Shown one piece after another: positions 1 through 5,982 of a DNA stretch of 6,340 nt. How positions within the stretch are numbered: position 1 is the first letter of the stretch; each line of letters starts with the position of its first letter. Position numbers and translations under genes: made by a program. This stretch comes from Rhodospirillales bacterium (lineage in GTDB: Bacteria > Pseudomonadota > Alphaproteobacteria > JAREAF01). The notes under the pieces are model-generated. The model was not told the origin of the DNA. It saw only the letters and a list, made by a program, of their open reading frames with translations, and searched no databases. Where the stretch lies: assembly GCA_029240475.1 (NCBI GenBank), contig JAREAF010000180.1, positions 1 through 6,340 on the forward strand, in the 5' to 3' direction.

Positions 1-849
1 GATCAGCAGCGCGCTGGTTCCGCGGTCGAGCCCTCCGCCGAGGAGCGAGTCCAACTCCCCGTTGCCGCTGGATATCACCTCGCCCACGAAGTCCTTGTGG
101 TGCTCGGCCGCGACCAGGCGCGGGAAGACCGTTATGCCGCCTCGAGCGATGATGAAGTCATGGTACCCGCCGCGGAAATTGATGCCACGCATCTTCACCA
201 CGCGCAGCCGTCGCCGCTCGGCGCCATAGTCCATAGCGATCTGATCCAGCGTGATGACGCCGTGGGCAATGCTGTGGAGTTGCAGGTCGGTGGCGAGCGA
301 GGTGAGATCGTCCAGCAGCAGGACCGTTGAGTTGCGGCCGGCAAAGAACTGCTTCAGGGCCAGGATCTGCCTGCGGTAGCGCAGCGATTCATGCGCGAGC
401 AGCCGCATCTCGGAAAGGCTGTCGAATACGATGCGCCGCGGATCGATCTGTTTCACCTGATCGAGGATCAGCTTGGTCGTCTCGCCCAGCTCCATCTCGG
501 AGGGTTGGAAGATCGTGAGTTCCCGATCGGCGGCCAGGCTGGCTTCGGGCGGCACCAACTCGAAGATGGATATCTCGTCCAATGACCAGCCGTGCCGAGC
601 GGCCACCGACCGCAGCTCGTCCTCGCTCTCGGAGAGCGTGACGTAGAGGCCCCTCTCGCCGCGGCGGACGCCCTCGAGCAGAAATTGCAGCGCCAGGGTG
701 GTCTTGCCGGTTCCCGGCCTCCCTTCGATCAGATAGATGCGGTCGGCATCCAATCCGCCGCATAGAACATCATCCAACCCCGAGACTCCGGTCGAAACGC
801 GGCCGGGCTCGGCTGTAGCGGTCGACGTGCTGTCGCGGTTGCGCGCCAT
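1..849 (-). CDS. KaiC-like RecA-superfamily ATPase (partial, C-terminal part beyond window edge)
   Basis: The first 283 residues of a two-domain KaiC-family ATPase, read leftward from an ATG at 849 and still open at base 1. The first RecA/KaiC domain spans about residues 17-250. It opens with STGVSGLDDVLCGGL (19-33), has a Walker A loop GRPGTGKT at 43-50 and a Walker B strand RRIVFD ending at Asp143. After the second strand, YVTLSESEDEL (69-79) aligns with the KaiC region carrying the CI catalytic Glu pair; here the first Glu is Ser73 and only Glu74 remains. A second domain begins near residue 258 (SSGNGELDSLLGGGLDRG), as expected of a duplicated KaiC fold. The family comprises ATP-binding, hexamer-forming proteins; outside cyanobacteria they are tied to signalling with histidine kinases or KaiB-like partners and their roles are mostly unknown. 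No Shine-Dalgarno is strong before 849, though GGAA lies a few bases upstream. The gene diverges from the phosphatase. Family assignment is firm; a clock function is not implied. Confidence 0.93.
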   Translation of the reverse strand, partial: MARNRDSTSTATAEPGRVSTGVSGLDDVLCGGLDADRIYLIEGRPGTGKTTLALQFLLEGVRRGERGLYVTLSESEDELRSVAARHGWSLDEISIFELVPPEASLAADRELTIFQPSEMELGETTKLILDQVKQIDPRRIVFDSLSEMRLLAHESLRYRRQILALKQFFAGRNSTVLLLDDLTSLATDLQLHSIAHGVITLDQIAMDYGAERRRLRVVKMRGINFRGGYHDFIIARGGITVFPRLVAAEHHKDFVGEVISSGNGELDSLLGGGLDRGTSALLI

Positions 850-1002
850 GGGATTTCCGGAACAGGTGAAGACGGATGATCAAATCCAGAAGCCACAATG
901 TTGCCAACGCTGGAACAGCGGTTTCGCTCGCTGACCCGTGCGCCACAGGAGAGAGCCCGTTCCTGTGGAGGCGCCTACGCCGCGAGGTCCGCGAGCCTTG
1001 TC

Positions 1003-1020
1003 GGGGCGTCCCGCCGCCCC
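1003..1020. repeat. Short inverted repeat (GGGGCG / CGCCCC)
   Basis: Perfect 6-base arms at 1003-1008 and 1015-1020 flank a 6-base loop. A run of T does not follow on either strand, so it is not a convincing intrinsic terminator. It lies about 70 bases upstream of the phosphatase start and could fold in that gene's 5' untranslated RNA. At this GC content such repeats also arise by chance. Confidence 0.35.
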
Positions 1021-1025
1021 CAGTT

Positions 1026-1047
1026 TGCTTGGCGCGCCCCGCAAGCA
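1026..1047. repeat. Short inverted repeat (TGCTTG / CAAGCA)
   Basis: Perfect 6-base arms at 1026-1031 and 1042-1047 with a 10-base GC-rich spacer (1032-1041). It sits directly after the 1003-1020 repeat and about 40 bases before the phosphatase start. It could be a protein-binding site or an RNA hairpin in the leader; the sequence alone does not decide. Confidence 0.3.
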
Positions 1048-1089
1048 GGGCTGGCCCCTTTCGCATGTGACTTGCCGCGGACCTGAAGA

Positions 1090-1716
1090 GTGGCTTCCGA
1101 TCGCCCCGCCTCCCCCATGGCAAGCCTCTTGCGCTCCGGCGCCATGCGCCGATGGCTGGCCGCCACCGTGGCCGTGGTCTTCGTTTGCGCCGGTCCGGCA
1201 GAAGGGCTTGCCGCAGAGGAGGCCGGCCTATGGACGGCGCTCCGCTCGGGCACGCACATAGCCCTGATGAGGCACGCCATTGCGCCCGGCACGGGCGATC
1301 CGCCGGGCTTCAAGCTCGAGGACTGCAGCACGCAAAGGAACCTGTCCGACGAGGGGCGCGCACAGGCAACGCGCATCGGTGCGCGATTCCGCGCCAACGG
1401 GATCGAGGCGGCGCGCGTACTGTCGAGCCAGTGGTGCCGCTGCTTGGAAACGGCCCGTCTGCTCAGGCTGGGCCCCGTTGAGGAACTGCCCTTGCTCAAC
1501 TCCTTCTTCGCCAGCTCAGAGCAACGCGATCCCCGGACCCAGGCGCTCAGGAGCTGGCTCGCGGCGCATGAATTCGAAGCGCCGCTCGTGCTGGTGACCC
1601 ACCAGGTCAATATAACGGCCCTGACGGGCGTCTATCCGGCATCGGGCGAGATGGTGGTGATCGGCCGGTCCGAAACCGGAGAGGTCACGGTCGCCGGGAC
1701 GATCGGGGCGGATTGA
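1090..1716 (+). CDS. Exported histidine phosphatase family protein (phosphoglycerate-mutase/SixA-like fold)
   Basis: A 208-residue member of the histidine phosphatase superfamily (branch 2-His fold). The signature ALMRHAIAPGTGDP (58-71) carries the catalytic Arg-His pair that forms the phospho-histidine. LSDEGRAQA (85-93) and SSQWCRCLETA (112-122) supply the usual phosphate-pocket segment, and VTHQVNITALTG (169-180) holds the second catalytic His. The N terminus looks like a Sec signal peptide: basic MRRW at residues 19-22, a hydrophobic stretch, and a likely cleavage site after AEGLA before AEE, so the enzyme probably acts in the periplasm. The start is uncertain. An in-frame TGA at 1084-1086 bounds it upstream; candidates are GTG 1090, ATG 1117 and ATG 1144. 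ATG 1144 gives the cleanest signal peptide but none has a good Shine-Dalgarno. The substrate is unknown; this small subfamily is mostly annotated only as histidine phosphatase. It diverges from the KaiC-like gene and converges on the catabolic operon. Confidence 0.9.
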   Translation: MASDRPASPMASLLRSGAMRRWLAATVAVVFVCAGPAEGLAAEEAGLWTALRSGTHIALMRHAIAPGTGDPPGFKLEDCSTQRNLSDEGRAQATRIGARFRANGIEAARVLSSQWCRCLETARLLRLGPVEELPLLNSFFASSEQRDPRTQALRSWLAAHEFEAPLVLVTHQVNITALTGVYPASGEMVVIGRSETGEVTVAGTIGAD

Positions 1717-1743
1717 GGCGCATCCCGCCGAAGAGGCGCGCCG
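1717..1743. other. Convergent intergenic spacer between phosphatase and hydratase stops
   Basis: Only 27 bases separate the two converging stop codons. A weak imperfect-looking pairing, GGCGC (1717-1721) with GCGCC (1738-1742), has a 16-base loop and no T run on either strand. I see no clear bidirectional intrinsic terminator, so either Rho-dependent termination or read-through into the opposite gene is possible. Confidence 0.5.
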
Positions 1744-2622
1744 TCACAGCCAAGCGGCCGCGGATATGAACGGATCTTCGCGGTCGGCTCCGGTCCACAG
1801 ATCCAGGGTCGCCGCGTCGCGCCACGCGCCGCGGAGGAGGATGGGCTCGACGTCCAGCAATGGCCGCCGCCCGCGCCAGTCGAAGCGCTGCACCCGGCCA
1901 TCCGGCCGGGCGCCGGAGGCGAGCAGCAGCAGCAACGCCGCCTGCAATGGCCCGTGGACGACGAGGCCCGCATAACCCTCCCGCTCCATGGCATGCCGGC
2001 GGTCGTAATGGATTCGATGGCCGTTGAAGGTCAATGCCGAGTAGCGGAACAGGAGGACCGGAGAAGGGTCGACGGTCCGCCGCAGGTCGGCGGCGCTCTC
2101 CGCGGCAGGCGTGCTTGCCGCGGCCTTTTCAGGGGCGCGCGCGGAGAATTGGCCGCGATAGACGATATCCTGCTCCTCCCGCACCGCCTCGCCGCGCGCG
2201 GTCGAGTAGACATGCTCGACCGTGACGAAGCAGAGCGGCCCCGTCCGCCCGCGCTTCAGCGCCACCTCGGCGACGGTGGAGCGGCGCTCGACCTCGTCCT
2301 CGACCCGAAGATCGTCCAGGAACCGCATGCGGCTCCCCGCCCACATCCGGTTCGGCAGCGGCACGGGCGGCAAGAAGCCGCCGCGCGCCGGATGGCCGTC
2401 CGGGCCAAGCGCGCTCATCGGCGCGACTGGCGGCGCGACGCAGAGATGGATGCCTGGGGGCGCGATCTCGCCCGCCTCCAAGGGTCGCGCATCGTCGAGC
2501 AGCGTTGCGCGGTATGCGGTCGCGAGCCTGGCCGTCAGCCGGTCGCGCTGCAGCTCTGTACGGCCGATCCAGCCTCGCAGATGCTCCAGGTCTTTGTCGG
2601 CGCGGGCGGGGTCCTCCGTCAT
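1744..2622 (-). CDS. FAS1-like/MaoC-type hot-dog hydratase (mesaconyl-C4-CoA / itaconyl-CoA hydratase family)
   Basis: A 292-residue double hot-dog protein, close to the usual 270-290 for the mesaconyl-C4-CoA hydratase / itaconyl-CoA hydratase (HTD2-like) family. The N-terminal FAS1-like dehydratase half begins with WIGRTELQRDRLTARLATAY (18-37) and contains the family's PPVPLPNRMWAGSR stretch (85-98). The C-terminal MaoC-like half has the catalytic-type segment SALTFNGHRIHYDRRHAM (195-212), with His202, His205 and Asp207 as likely active-site or substrate-contact residues, followed by GYAGLVVHGPLQAALLL (216-232). Characterised relatives add or remove water at C4/C5 dicarboxylyl-CoA esters in the cytoplasm, including citramalyl-CoA formation. 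Its ATG overlaps the stop of the preceding PrpD-like gene by four bases (ATGA, 2619-2622), which implies translational coupling; its own Shine-Dalgarno is weak (GGAAC). It is the last gene of the operon seen here. The family is clear; the exact acyl-CoA substrate is inferred only loosely from its neighbours. Confidence 0.88.
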   Translation of the reverse strand: MTEDPARADKDLEHLRGWIGRTELQRDRLTARLATAYRATLLDDARPLEAGEIAPPGIHLCVAPPVAPMSALGPDGHPARGGFLPPVPLPNRMWAGSRMRFLDDLRVEDEVERRSTVAEVALKRGRTGPLCFVTVEHVYSTARGEAVREEQDIVYRGQFSARAPEKAAASTPAAESAADLRRTVDPSPVLLFRYSALTFNGHRIHYDRRHAMEREGYAGLVVHGPLQAALLLLLASGARPDGRVQRFDWRGRRPLLDVEPILLRGAWRDAATLDLWTGADREDPFISAAAWL

Positions 2623-4055
2623 GAGTCGTTCCAGGCGAGAAGCGGCAGCAGGCGTCCCACATCCTCCAGGCGATCCAGTCCCCAGACCAGCTCGAAGATC
2701 GCCCCGATCCGCTCCTCCTCGATCAGGCCGCCGGCGCAGTCGCGGAACTTGCCTTCGAGCTCGGCGTCCGACAGCGGGTTGTCCGGCCCGCCGCGATAGC
2801 GCTCGTCCGCCCAGCGCTCCAGCCGACGCCAGTCCGTGGTCGTGACTTCGACACGCGAGCGGATCTTGTCCCAGCCCATGGCTTCGATCTCAGGGTCGAA
2901 GCGCGTCTCGATCCGCTCCTGCATGGCCTGGCATTCCGAAGAGGAGACGAAGGCATCGGTGAACTCGGCCTTGCCGGCGCGCCCGCGCAGAACGATCGCG
3001 CTCAAGAGAAAGGCGAAGCTGAACTTGCCCTCCAGCTCGGTACGCGCGATGCGGAAGCGGATCGGCCCCAGCACATTGCTGCCGGCATGGAGCGTGACGG
3101 AGCGGATGTCGGCGGGCGAGAGGCGATGCTCCTGCATCAGCGCGCGCATCGCATCCATGCTGGGATGGGTGAGCACGCCCGAGGGATAGGGCTTGATGGA
3201 GACGCCCGGGCTCTCGATCGTGAGCGGCCGCCCGAGCCCGTCGCGCACCGGTCCCGCATCGCCGCCCTGCCCGGCCACCGCGAGATAGCCCCACTTGCCG
3301 TCGAGCGCCTCGGCATTGGCGGTGAAGCCTTCGCGCGCGAGCAACGCGGCGGTCACGCCGTTCTGCGCGGCGCGACCGACATGGAGGGGCTTGGTCATGC
3401 TGCCGAAATTCGCGCGGATGCCCGAGGCCGACGAGGCCGCTATCCCGATCGCCTGCGCGATCGCGGGGGCATCCAGGCGCAGCAGCTTCGCCGCCGTCGC
3501 GCAGGCGCCGAAGGTGCCGATGGTGCCCGAGGTGTGGAAGCCGCGCATGTAATGGTCGGGATTGATCGCCTCGGCGATCTTGCAAGCCAGCTCGAAGCCG
3601 GCATGGAAGGCGGTCAGGAATTCCGCCCCGCCGACCGGCTTGCCGCGCTCCGCGGCAATCAGATCGCTCAGGGCCAAGGCCGCGGCCAGCGGCGGCACGG
3701 TCGGATGCATGAGCAGACCGTAAGGCCGTCCCGGCCCCGCGGCGAGCTGAGTGTCGTCCCAATCCATGGCATGGCCGGCGGTGCCATTCCACAGCGCCGC
3801 CGCGCCGGCCGGCAGCCGCAACGCAGCCTGGCCGATCAGCCGCGCGTCCGGCGCGCCGCCGGTGCGTTTGACATAGGTGAGCAGCGGCGCCATGCCGTGT
3901 TGCTCGGAGCCTGCCACCATCACGGCCAGCCCGTCGAGCACGCAGCGGCGACTGATCCGCAGCGCCTCCTTCGGCAGATCCTCGAAGCGCAGCGCCGCGA
4001 CGAACCGCGCGGCGGCTTCGGTCATTCCCGTGAGCTGGTCGAGGTCGCTTGCCAT
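2619..4055 (-). CDS. MmgE/PrpD family protein (2-methylcitrate dehydratase / cis-aconitate decarboxylase superfamily)
   Basis: A 478-residue cytoplasmic MmgE/PrpD protein of full family length. The helical domain carries the hallmark GTAGHAMDWDDT (91-102), HPTVPPLAAALAL (117-129), GFHTSGTIGTFGA (172-184) and SMTKPLHVGRAAQNG (219-233), and the second domain SIKPYPSGVLTHPSMDAM (286-303). Asp98, Thr102, His174, Lys222 and Lys288 fall where the superfamily keeps active-site residues (compared from memory with cis-aconitate decarboxylase). Known members dehydrate 2-methylcitrate, decarboxylate cis-aconitate to itaconate, or epimerise iminodisuccinate; many are uncharacterised. I chose ATG 4055 because GAGAGG (4063-4068) sits 7 bases before it, overlapping the TGA of the upstream acyl-CoA dehydrogenase. 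The frame stays open for 140 codons further upstream, but that part is antisense-like, arginine-rich translation of the dehydrogenase gene. Genuine PrpD of the methylcitrate cycle normally sits with prpB and prpC, which are absent here, so another hydroxy- or unsaturated polycarboxylate is likely. Confidence 0.92.
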   Translation of the reverse strand: MASDLDQLTGMTEAAARFVAALRFEDLPKEALRISRRCVLDGLAVMVAGSEQHGMAPLLTYVKRTGGAPDARLIGQAALRLPAGAAALWNGTAGHAMDWDDTQLAAGPGRPYGLLMHPTVPPLAAALALSDLIAAERGKPVGGAEFLTAFHAGFELACKIAEAINPDHYMRGFHTSGTIGTFGACATAAKLLRLDAPAIAQAIGIAASSASGIRANFGSMTKPLHVGRAAQNGVTAALLAREGFTANAEALDGKWGYLAVAGQGGDAGPVRDGLGRPLTIESPGVSIKPYPSGVLTHPSMDAMRALMQEHRLSPADIRSVTLHAGSNVLGPIRFRIARTELEGKFSFAFLLSAIVLRGRAGKAEFTDAFVSSSECQAMQERIETRFDPEIEAMGWDKIRSRVEVTTTDWRRLERWADERYRGGPDNPLSDAELEGKFRDCAGGLIEEERIGAIFELVWGLDRLEDVGRLLPLLAWNDS

Positions 4056-4066
4056 GGGTCCGCCTC

Positions 4067-5254
4067 TCAATAGGAGCGCGGCATGCCGAGCACATGCTCG
4101 CCGAGATAAGCCAGGATCAGGTTGGTGGAGACCGGCGCGACCTGATAGAGCCGCGTCTCGCGGAACTTGCGCTCGACGTCGAACTCCTCGGCGAAGCCGA
4201 AGCCGCCATGGGTCTGCAGGCACATGTCGGCGGCGCGCCAGGACGCTTCCGACGCCAGCAGCTTCGCCATGTTCGCTTCGGCGCCACAGGGAATGCCGGA
4301 GTCGTAGAGCGCCGCCGCGCGATAGACCATCAGCCGTACGGCCTCGGATTCCGCATAGCTGCGCGCGATCGGGAACTGCACGCCCTGGTTCTGCCCGATC
4401 GGGCGGCCGAACACCACGCGCTCGCAGGCATAGTCGCGCGCCTTCGCCACGAACCAGCGGCAGTCGCCCAGGCACTCGGCGGCGATGAGAATCCGCTCGG
4501 CATTCATGCCGTCGAGGATGTAGCGGAACCCCCTGCCCTCCTCGCCGATCCGGTTCCCCGCCGGGATCTCGAGATTATCGAAGAAGACCTCGGTCGTGGC
4601 GTGATTGAGCATGGTGCGGATCGGGCGGATCTCCATGCCGCGGCCGACGGCCTCGCGCATATCGACGAGGAACACCGAGAGGCCCGCGGTCTTCTTCCCG
4701 GGATCGAAGGACGCGGTGCGCGCGAGCAGCAGCATGAGATCGGAATGCTCGGCCCGGGAGGTCCAGATCTTCTGCCCGTTGATGCGGTAGACATCGCCGC
4801 TCCGGGCGGCGGTGGTGCGGATCGCGGTGGTGTCGGTGCCGGCGCCGGGCTCGGTCACGCCGAAGGCCTGCAGGCGCACGCGCCCGGCCGCGATCTCCGG
4901 CAGCCAGCGCCGCTTCTGCTCGGGGCTGCCGTGCCGCAGGAGGGTGCCCATCGTGTACATCTGCGCATGCAGCGCCGCGGCATTGCCGCCGCCCGCATGC
5001 ACCTCTTCGAGGATGGCGGCGGCGACCGTGAGACCGAGACTGCTGCCGCCGAACTCTTCCGGGATCAGCACGCCGAGATAGCCCGCCTCGGTCATGGCCT
5101 GAACGAACAGGGTCGGATAGGCCTTTTGCCGGTCGAGCTCGCGCCAATAGGCACCCGGGAAGCGCTTGCAGAGGTCCCGCACCGCCGAGCGGATCTGCTC
5201 GAGCACCGCCGGATCGACCGAAGGGCTCTCGATCGGCAGCTTGTCTTTATCCAT
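4067..5254 (-). CDS. Acyl-CoA dehydrogenase (FAD-dependent)
   Basis: A 395-residue acyl-CoA dehydrogenase of standard length. It has an N-terminal helical domain (about 10-125, with GYLGVLIPEEFGGSSLG at 58-74), a middle beta domain with the flavin/substrate signature FGVTEPGAGTD (131-141) and INGQKIWTSRAEHSD (158-172), and a C-terminal helical domain (about 240-390) with VFGRPIGQNQGVQFPIA (281-297) and QTHGGFGFAEEFDVER (347-362). It should oxidise an acyl-CoA to the 2-enoyl-CoA, passing electrons to electron-transfer flavoprotein. The usual catalytic Glu of medium- and short-chain enzymes (YEG motif) is missing: the aligned stretch reads LYQVAPVSTN (369-378) with Pro374. Glu253 in MNAERILIA matches the helix-G Glu used by isovaleryl-CoA and long-chain dehydrogenases. 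A strong GGGAGG (5260-5265) supports ATG 5254. The gene lies 27 bases after the regulator and 11 bases before the PrpD-like gene. Its substrate is unknown; in this operon a branched or dicarboxylic acyl-CoA is plausible. Confidence 0.95.
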   Translation of the reverse strand: MDKDKLPIESPSVDPAVLEQIRSAVRDLCKRFPGAYWRELDRQKAYPTLFVQAMTEAGYLGVLIPEEFGGSSLGLTVAAAILEEVHAGGGNAAALHAQMYTMGTLLRHGSPEQKRRWLPEIAAGRVRLQAFGVTEPGAGTDTTAIRTTAARSGDVYRINGQKIWTSRAEHSDLMLLLARTASFDPGKKTAGLSVFLVDMREAVGRGMEIRPIRTMLNHATTEVFFDNLEIPAGNRIGEEGRGFRYILDGMNAERILIAAECLGDCRWFVAKARDYACERVVFGRPIGQNQGVQFPIARSYAESEAVRLMVYRAAALYDSGIPCGAEANMAKLLASEASWRAADMCLQTHGGFGFAEEFDVERKFRETRLYQVAPVSTNLILAYLGEHVLGMPRSY

Positions 5255-5259
5255 CCCGT

Positions 5260-5265
5260 CCTCCC
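5260..5265 (-). promoter_or_regulatory. Shine-Dalgarno of the acyl-CoA dehydrogenase gene
   Basis: GGGAGG on the minus strand, five bases before ATG 5254. It is the strongest ribosome site in the operon and fixes the start. It lies just 3' of the 5267-5281 stem-loop. Confidence 0.75.
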
Positions 5266-5266
5266 G

Positions 5267-5281
5267 GCCGGCCTTGCCGGC
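5267..5281 (-). repeat. Stem-loop between regulator stop and acyl-CoA dehydrogenase start
   Basis: Perfect 6-base arms GCCGGC at 5267-5272 and 5276-5281 around a 3-base loop. In the transcript it follows the regulator's TGA (5282-5284) directly and ends one base before the dehydrogenase's GGGAGG. There is no T run, so it is unlikely to be a full terminator. It may influence mRNA processing or ribosome access, or be a chance GC-rich repeat. Confidence 0.4.
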
Positions 5282-5971
5282 TCAGGTCTGGAACTGATTC
5301 ACCTGCAAGGCCCGGATGAGCCGGTGCTTGGCAAGCTCGACGTGACGGCGGCAGGCCTCATGCGCGCGCTCGGCGTCGCCGGCCGCCAGCGCCGCGACGA
5401 TCTCCGCATGCTCGCGGTTGGAGACGGCCAGCCCGCCGCCCTGCACCAGGCTGCGCGCCCGGAACAGGTGCAGCAAATTCACGAAGCTCTTGTACTTCGC
5501 GACCAGGGTCGCGTTGCCGGCCGAGGTGACGATGAAATCGTGAAAGGCGAGATTCAGCGGGTAATAGGATTCGAAATCCGCACGCGCTGCCGCCTCGTCC
5601 ATCTTCGACAGCAGCTCGGTCAACCGGCTCAGCAGCTGATCGGTCATGCGCCCGGCCAGCAAGCGTCCGGCCAGCCCGAACAGCGCCGCGCGCAGGTCGT
5701 AGATCTCCAGCGCCTCCTCGACGCTGAGGCGCCGAATGAAGACGCCGCGGTTGCGGACCACCTGCACCAGCCCCTTGGCCTCGAGGCTCCGCGTCGCCTC
5801 GCGGATCGGACCGCGGCTGGTGCCGAAGCGCCGCGCGAGATGGATCTCGTTGATGCGGTCGCCGGGCGGCAGCTCGCCCGAGAGGATCAGCCGTTCCAGC
5901 TCCCGCTCCAGCGCGCTGGTGAGCGACACGGCGCGTGCGGTCTTGCCTTCCTCTTGCTCCGTCTTCTCCAT
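5282..5971 (-). CDS. GntR family transcriptional regulator, FadR/FCD subfamily
   Basis: A 229-residue cytoplasmic DNA-binding regulator of normal FCD-subfamily length. The winged helix-turn-helix spans about 15-80 with LPPGDRINEIHLARRFGTSR (34-53), recognition helix TSRGPIREATRSLEAKGLV (51-69) and the wing RNRGVFIRRL (73-82). The ligand-binding FCD domain covers about 85-215, starting EEALEIYDLRAALFGLAGRLL. Histidines 144, 188 and 210 fall at positions that bind a metal in characterised FCD domains; the expected Asp four residues before the first His is Asn140. Such regulators usually repress a catabolic operon until a carboxylate or acyl-CoA ligand binds. ATG 5971 is chosen because AGGGGGGA (5975-5982) lies three bases upstream; the open frame continues 68 codons further, but that is off-frame translation of the dehydrogenase gene before it. 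The gene is the second in the operon, so it probably controls its own transcription with the flanking enzymes. No operator could be identified, since the operon's promoter is probably beyond the right edge. Confidence 0.93.
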   Translation of the reverse strand: MEKTEQEEGKTARAVSLTSALERELERLILSGELPPGDRINEIHLARRFGTSRGPIREATRSLEAKGLVQVVRNRGVFIRRLSVEEALEIYDLRAALFGLAGRLLAGRMTDQLLSRLTELLSKMDEAAARADFESYYPLNLAFHDFIVTSAGNATLVAKYKSFVNLLHLFRARSLVQGGGLAVSNREHAEIVAALAAGDAERAHEACRRHVELAKHRLIRALQVNQFQT

Positions 5972-5982
5972 GCTTCCCCCCT

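Larger units (their letters stand above)
850..1089. other. Divergent intergenic region between KaiC-like gene and phosphatase gene
   Basis: This 240-base non-coding gap should hold promoters for both divergent genes. I see no convincing -35/-10 pair. GGAAC words, which resemble the -35 element of alphaproteobacterial EcfG promoters, occur at 912-916 (plus strand), at 859-863 (plus strand) and as GTTCC at 959-963 (minus strand), but none has a matching CGTT-like -10 at 16-17 bases. Short inverted repeats occur at 908-920, 1003-1020 and 1026-1047. The small open frames across this gap have no ribosome sites and no protein-like composition that I recognise. Confidence 0.6.

Noticed and set aside
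1..849. Calling the ATPase a circadian clock KaiC
   Set aside because: Only family-level similarity is visible, the second domain is cut off and no kaiA or kaiB is present in the window.
1003..1030. Possible intrinsic terminator (GC hairpin followed by TTT)
   Set aside because: Only three T follow after three other bases, and the location between divergent genes does not need a terminator.
975..1610. A 211-codon minus-strand open frame opposite the phosphatase, and 1954-2799 plus-strand opposite the hydratase
   Set aside because: The products have no recognisable motifs, and the genes on the other strand carry intact catalytic signatures.
2619..4055. Assignment as prpD of the methylcitrate cycle
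   Set aside because: No prpB or prpC neighbours and a different operon context; the superfamily covers several reactions, so a gene symbol would be unsupported.
3087..4073. A 328-codon plus-strand open frame opposite the PrpD-like gene, and a 401-codon minus-strand frame at 2890-4095
   Set aside because: Both have Arg/Gly/Ala-rich low-information composition and lie over a well-supported MmgE/PrpD gene, so they are frame shadows.
4056..4475. A 140-residue N-terminal extension of the PrpD-like protein in the same open frame
   Set aside because: It overlaps the acyl-CoA dehydrogenase reading frame, has the composition of an out-of-frame translation, and a good ribosome site with ATG 4055 gives a family-typical start.
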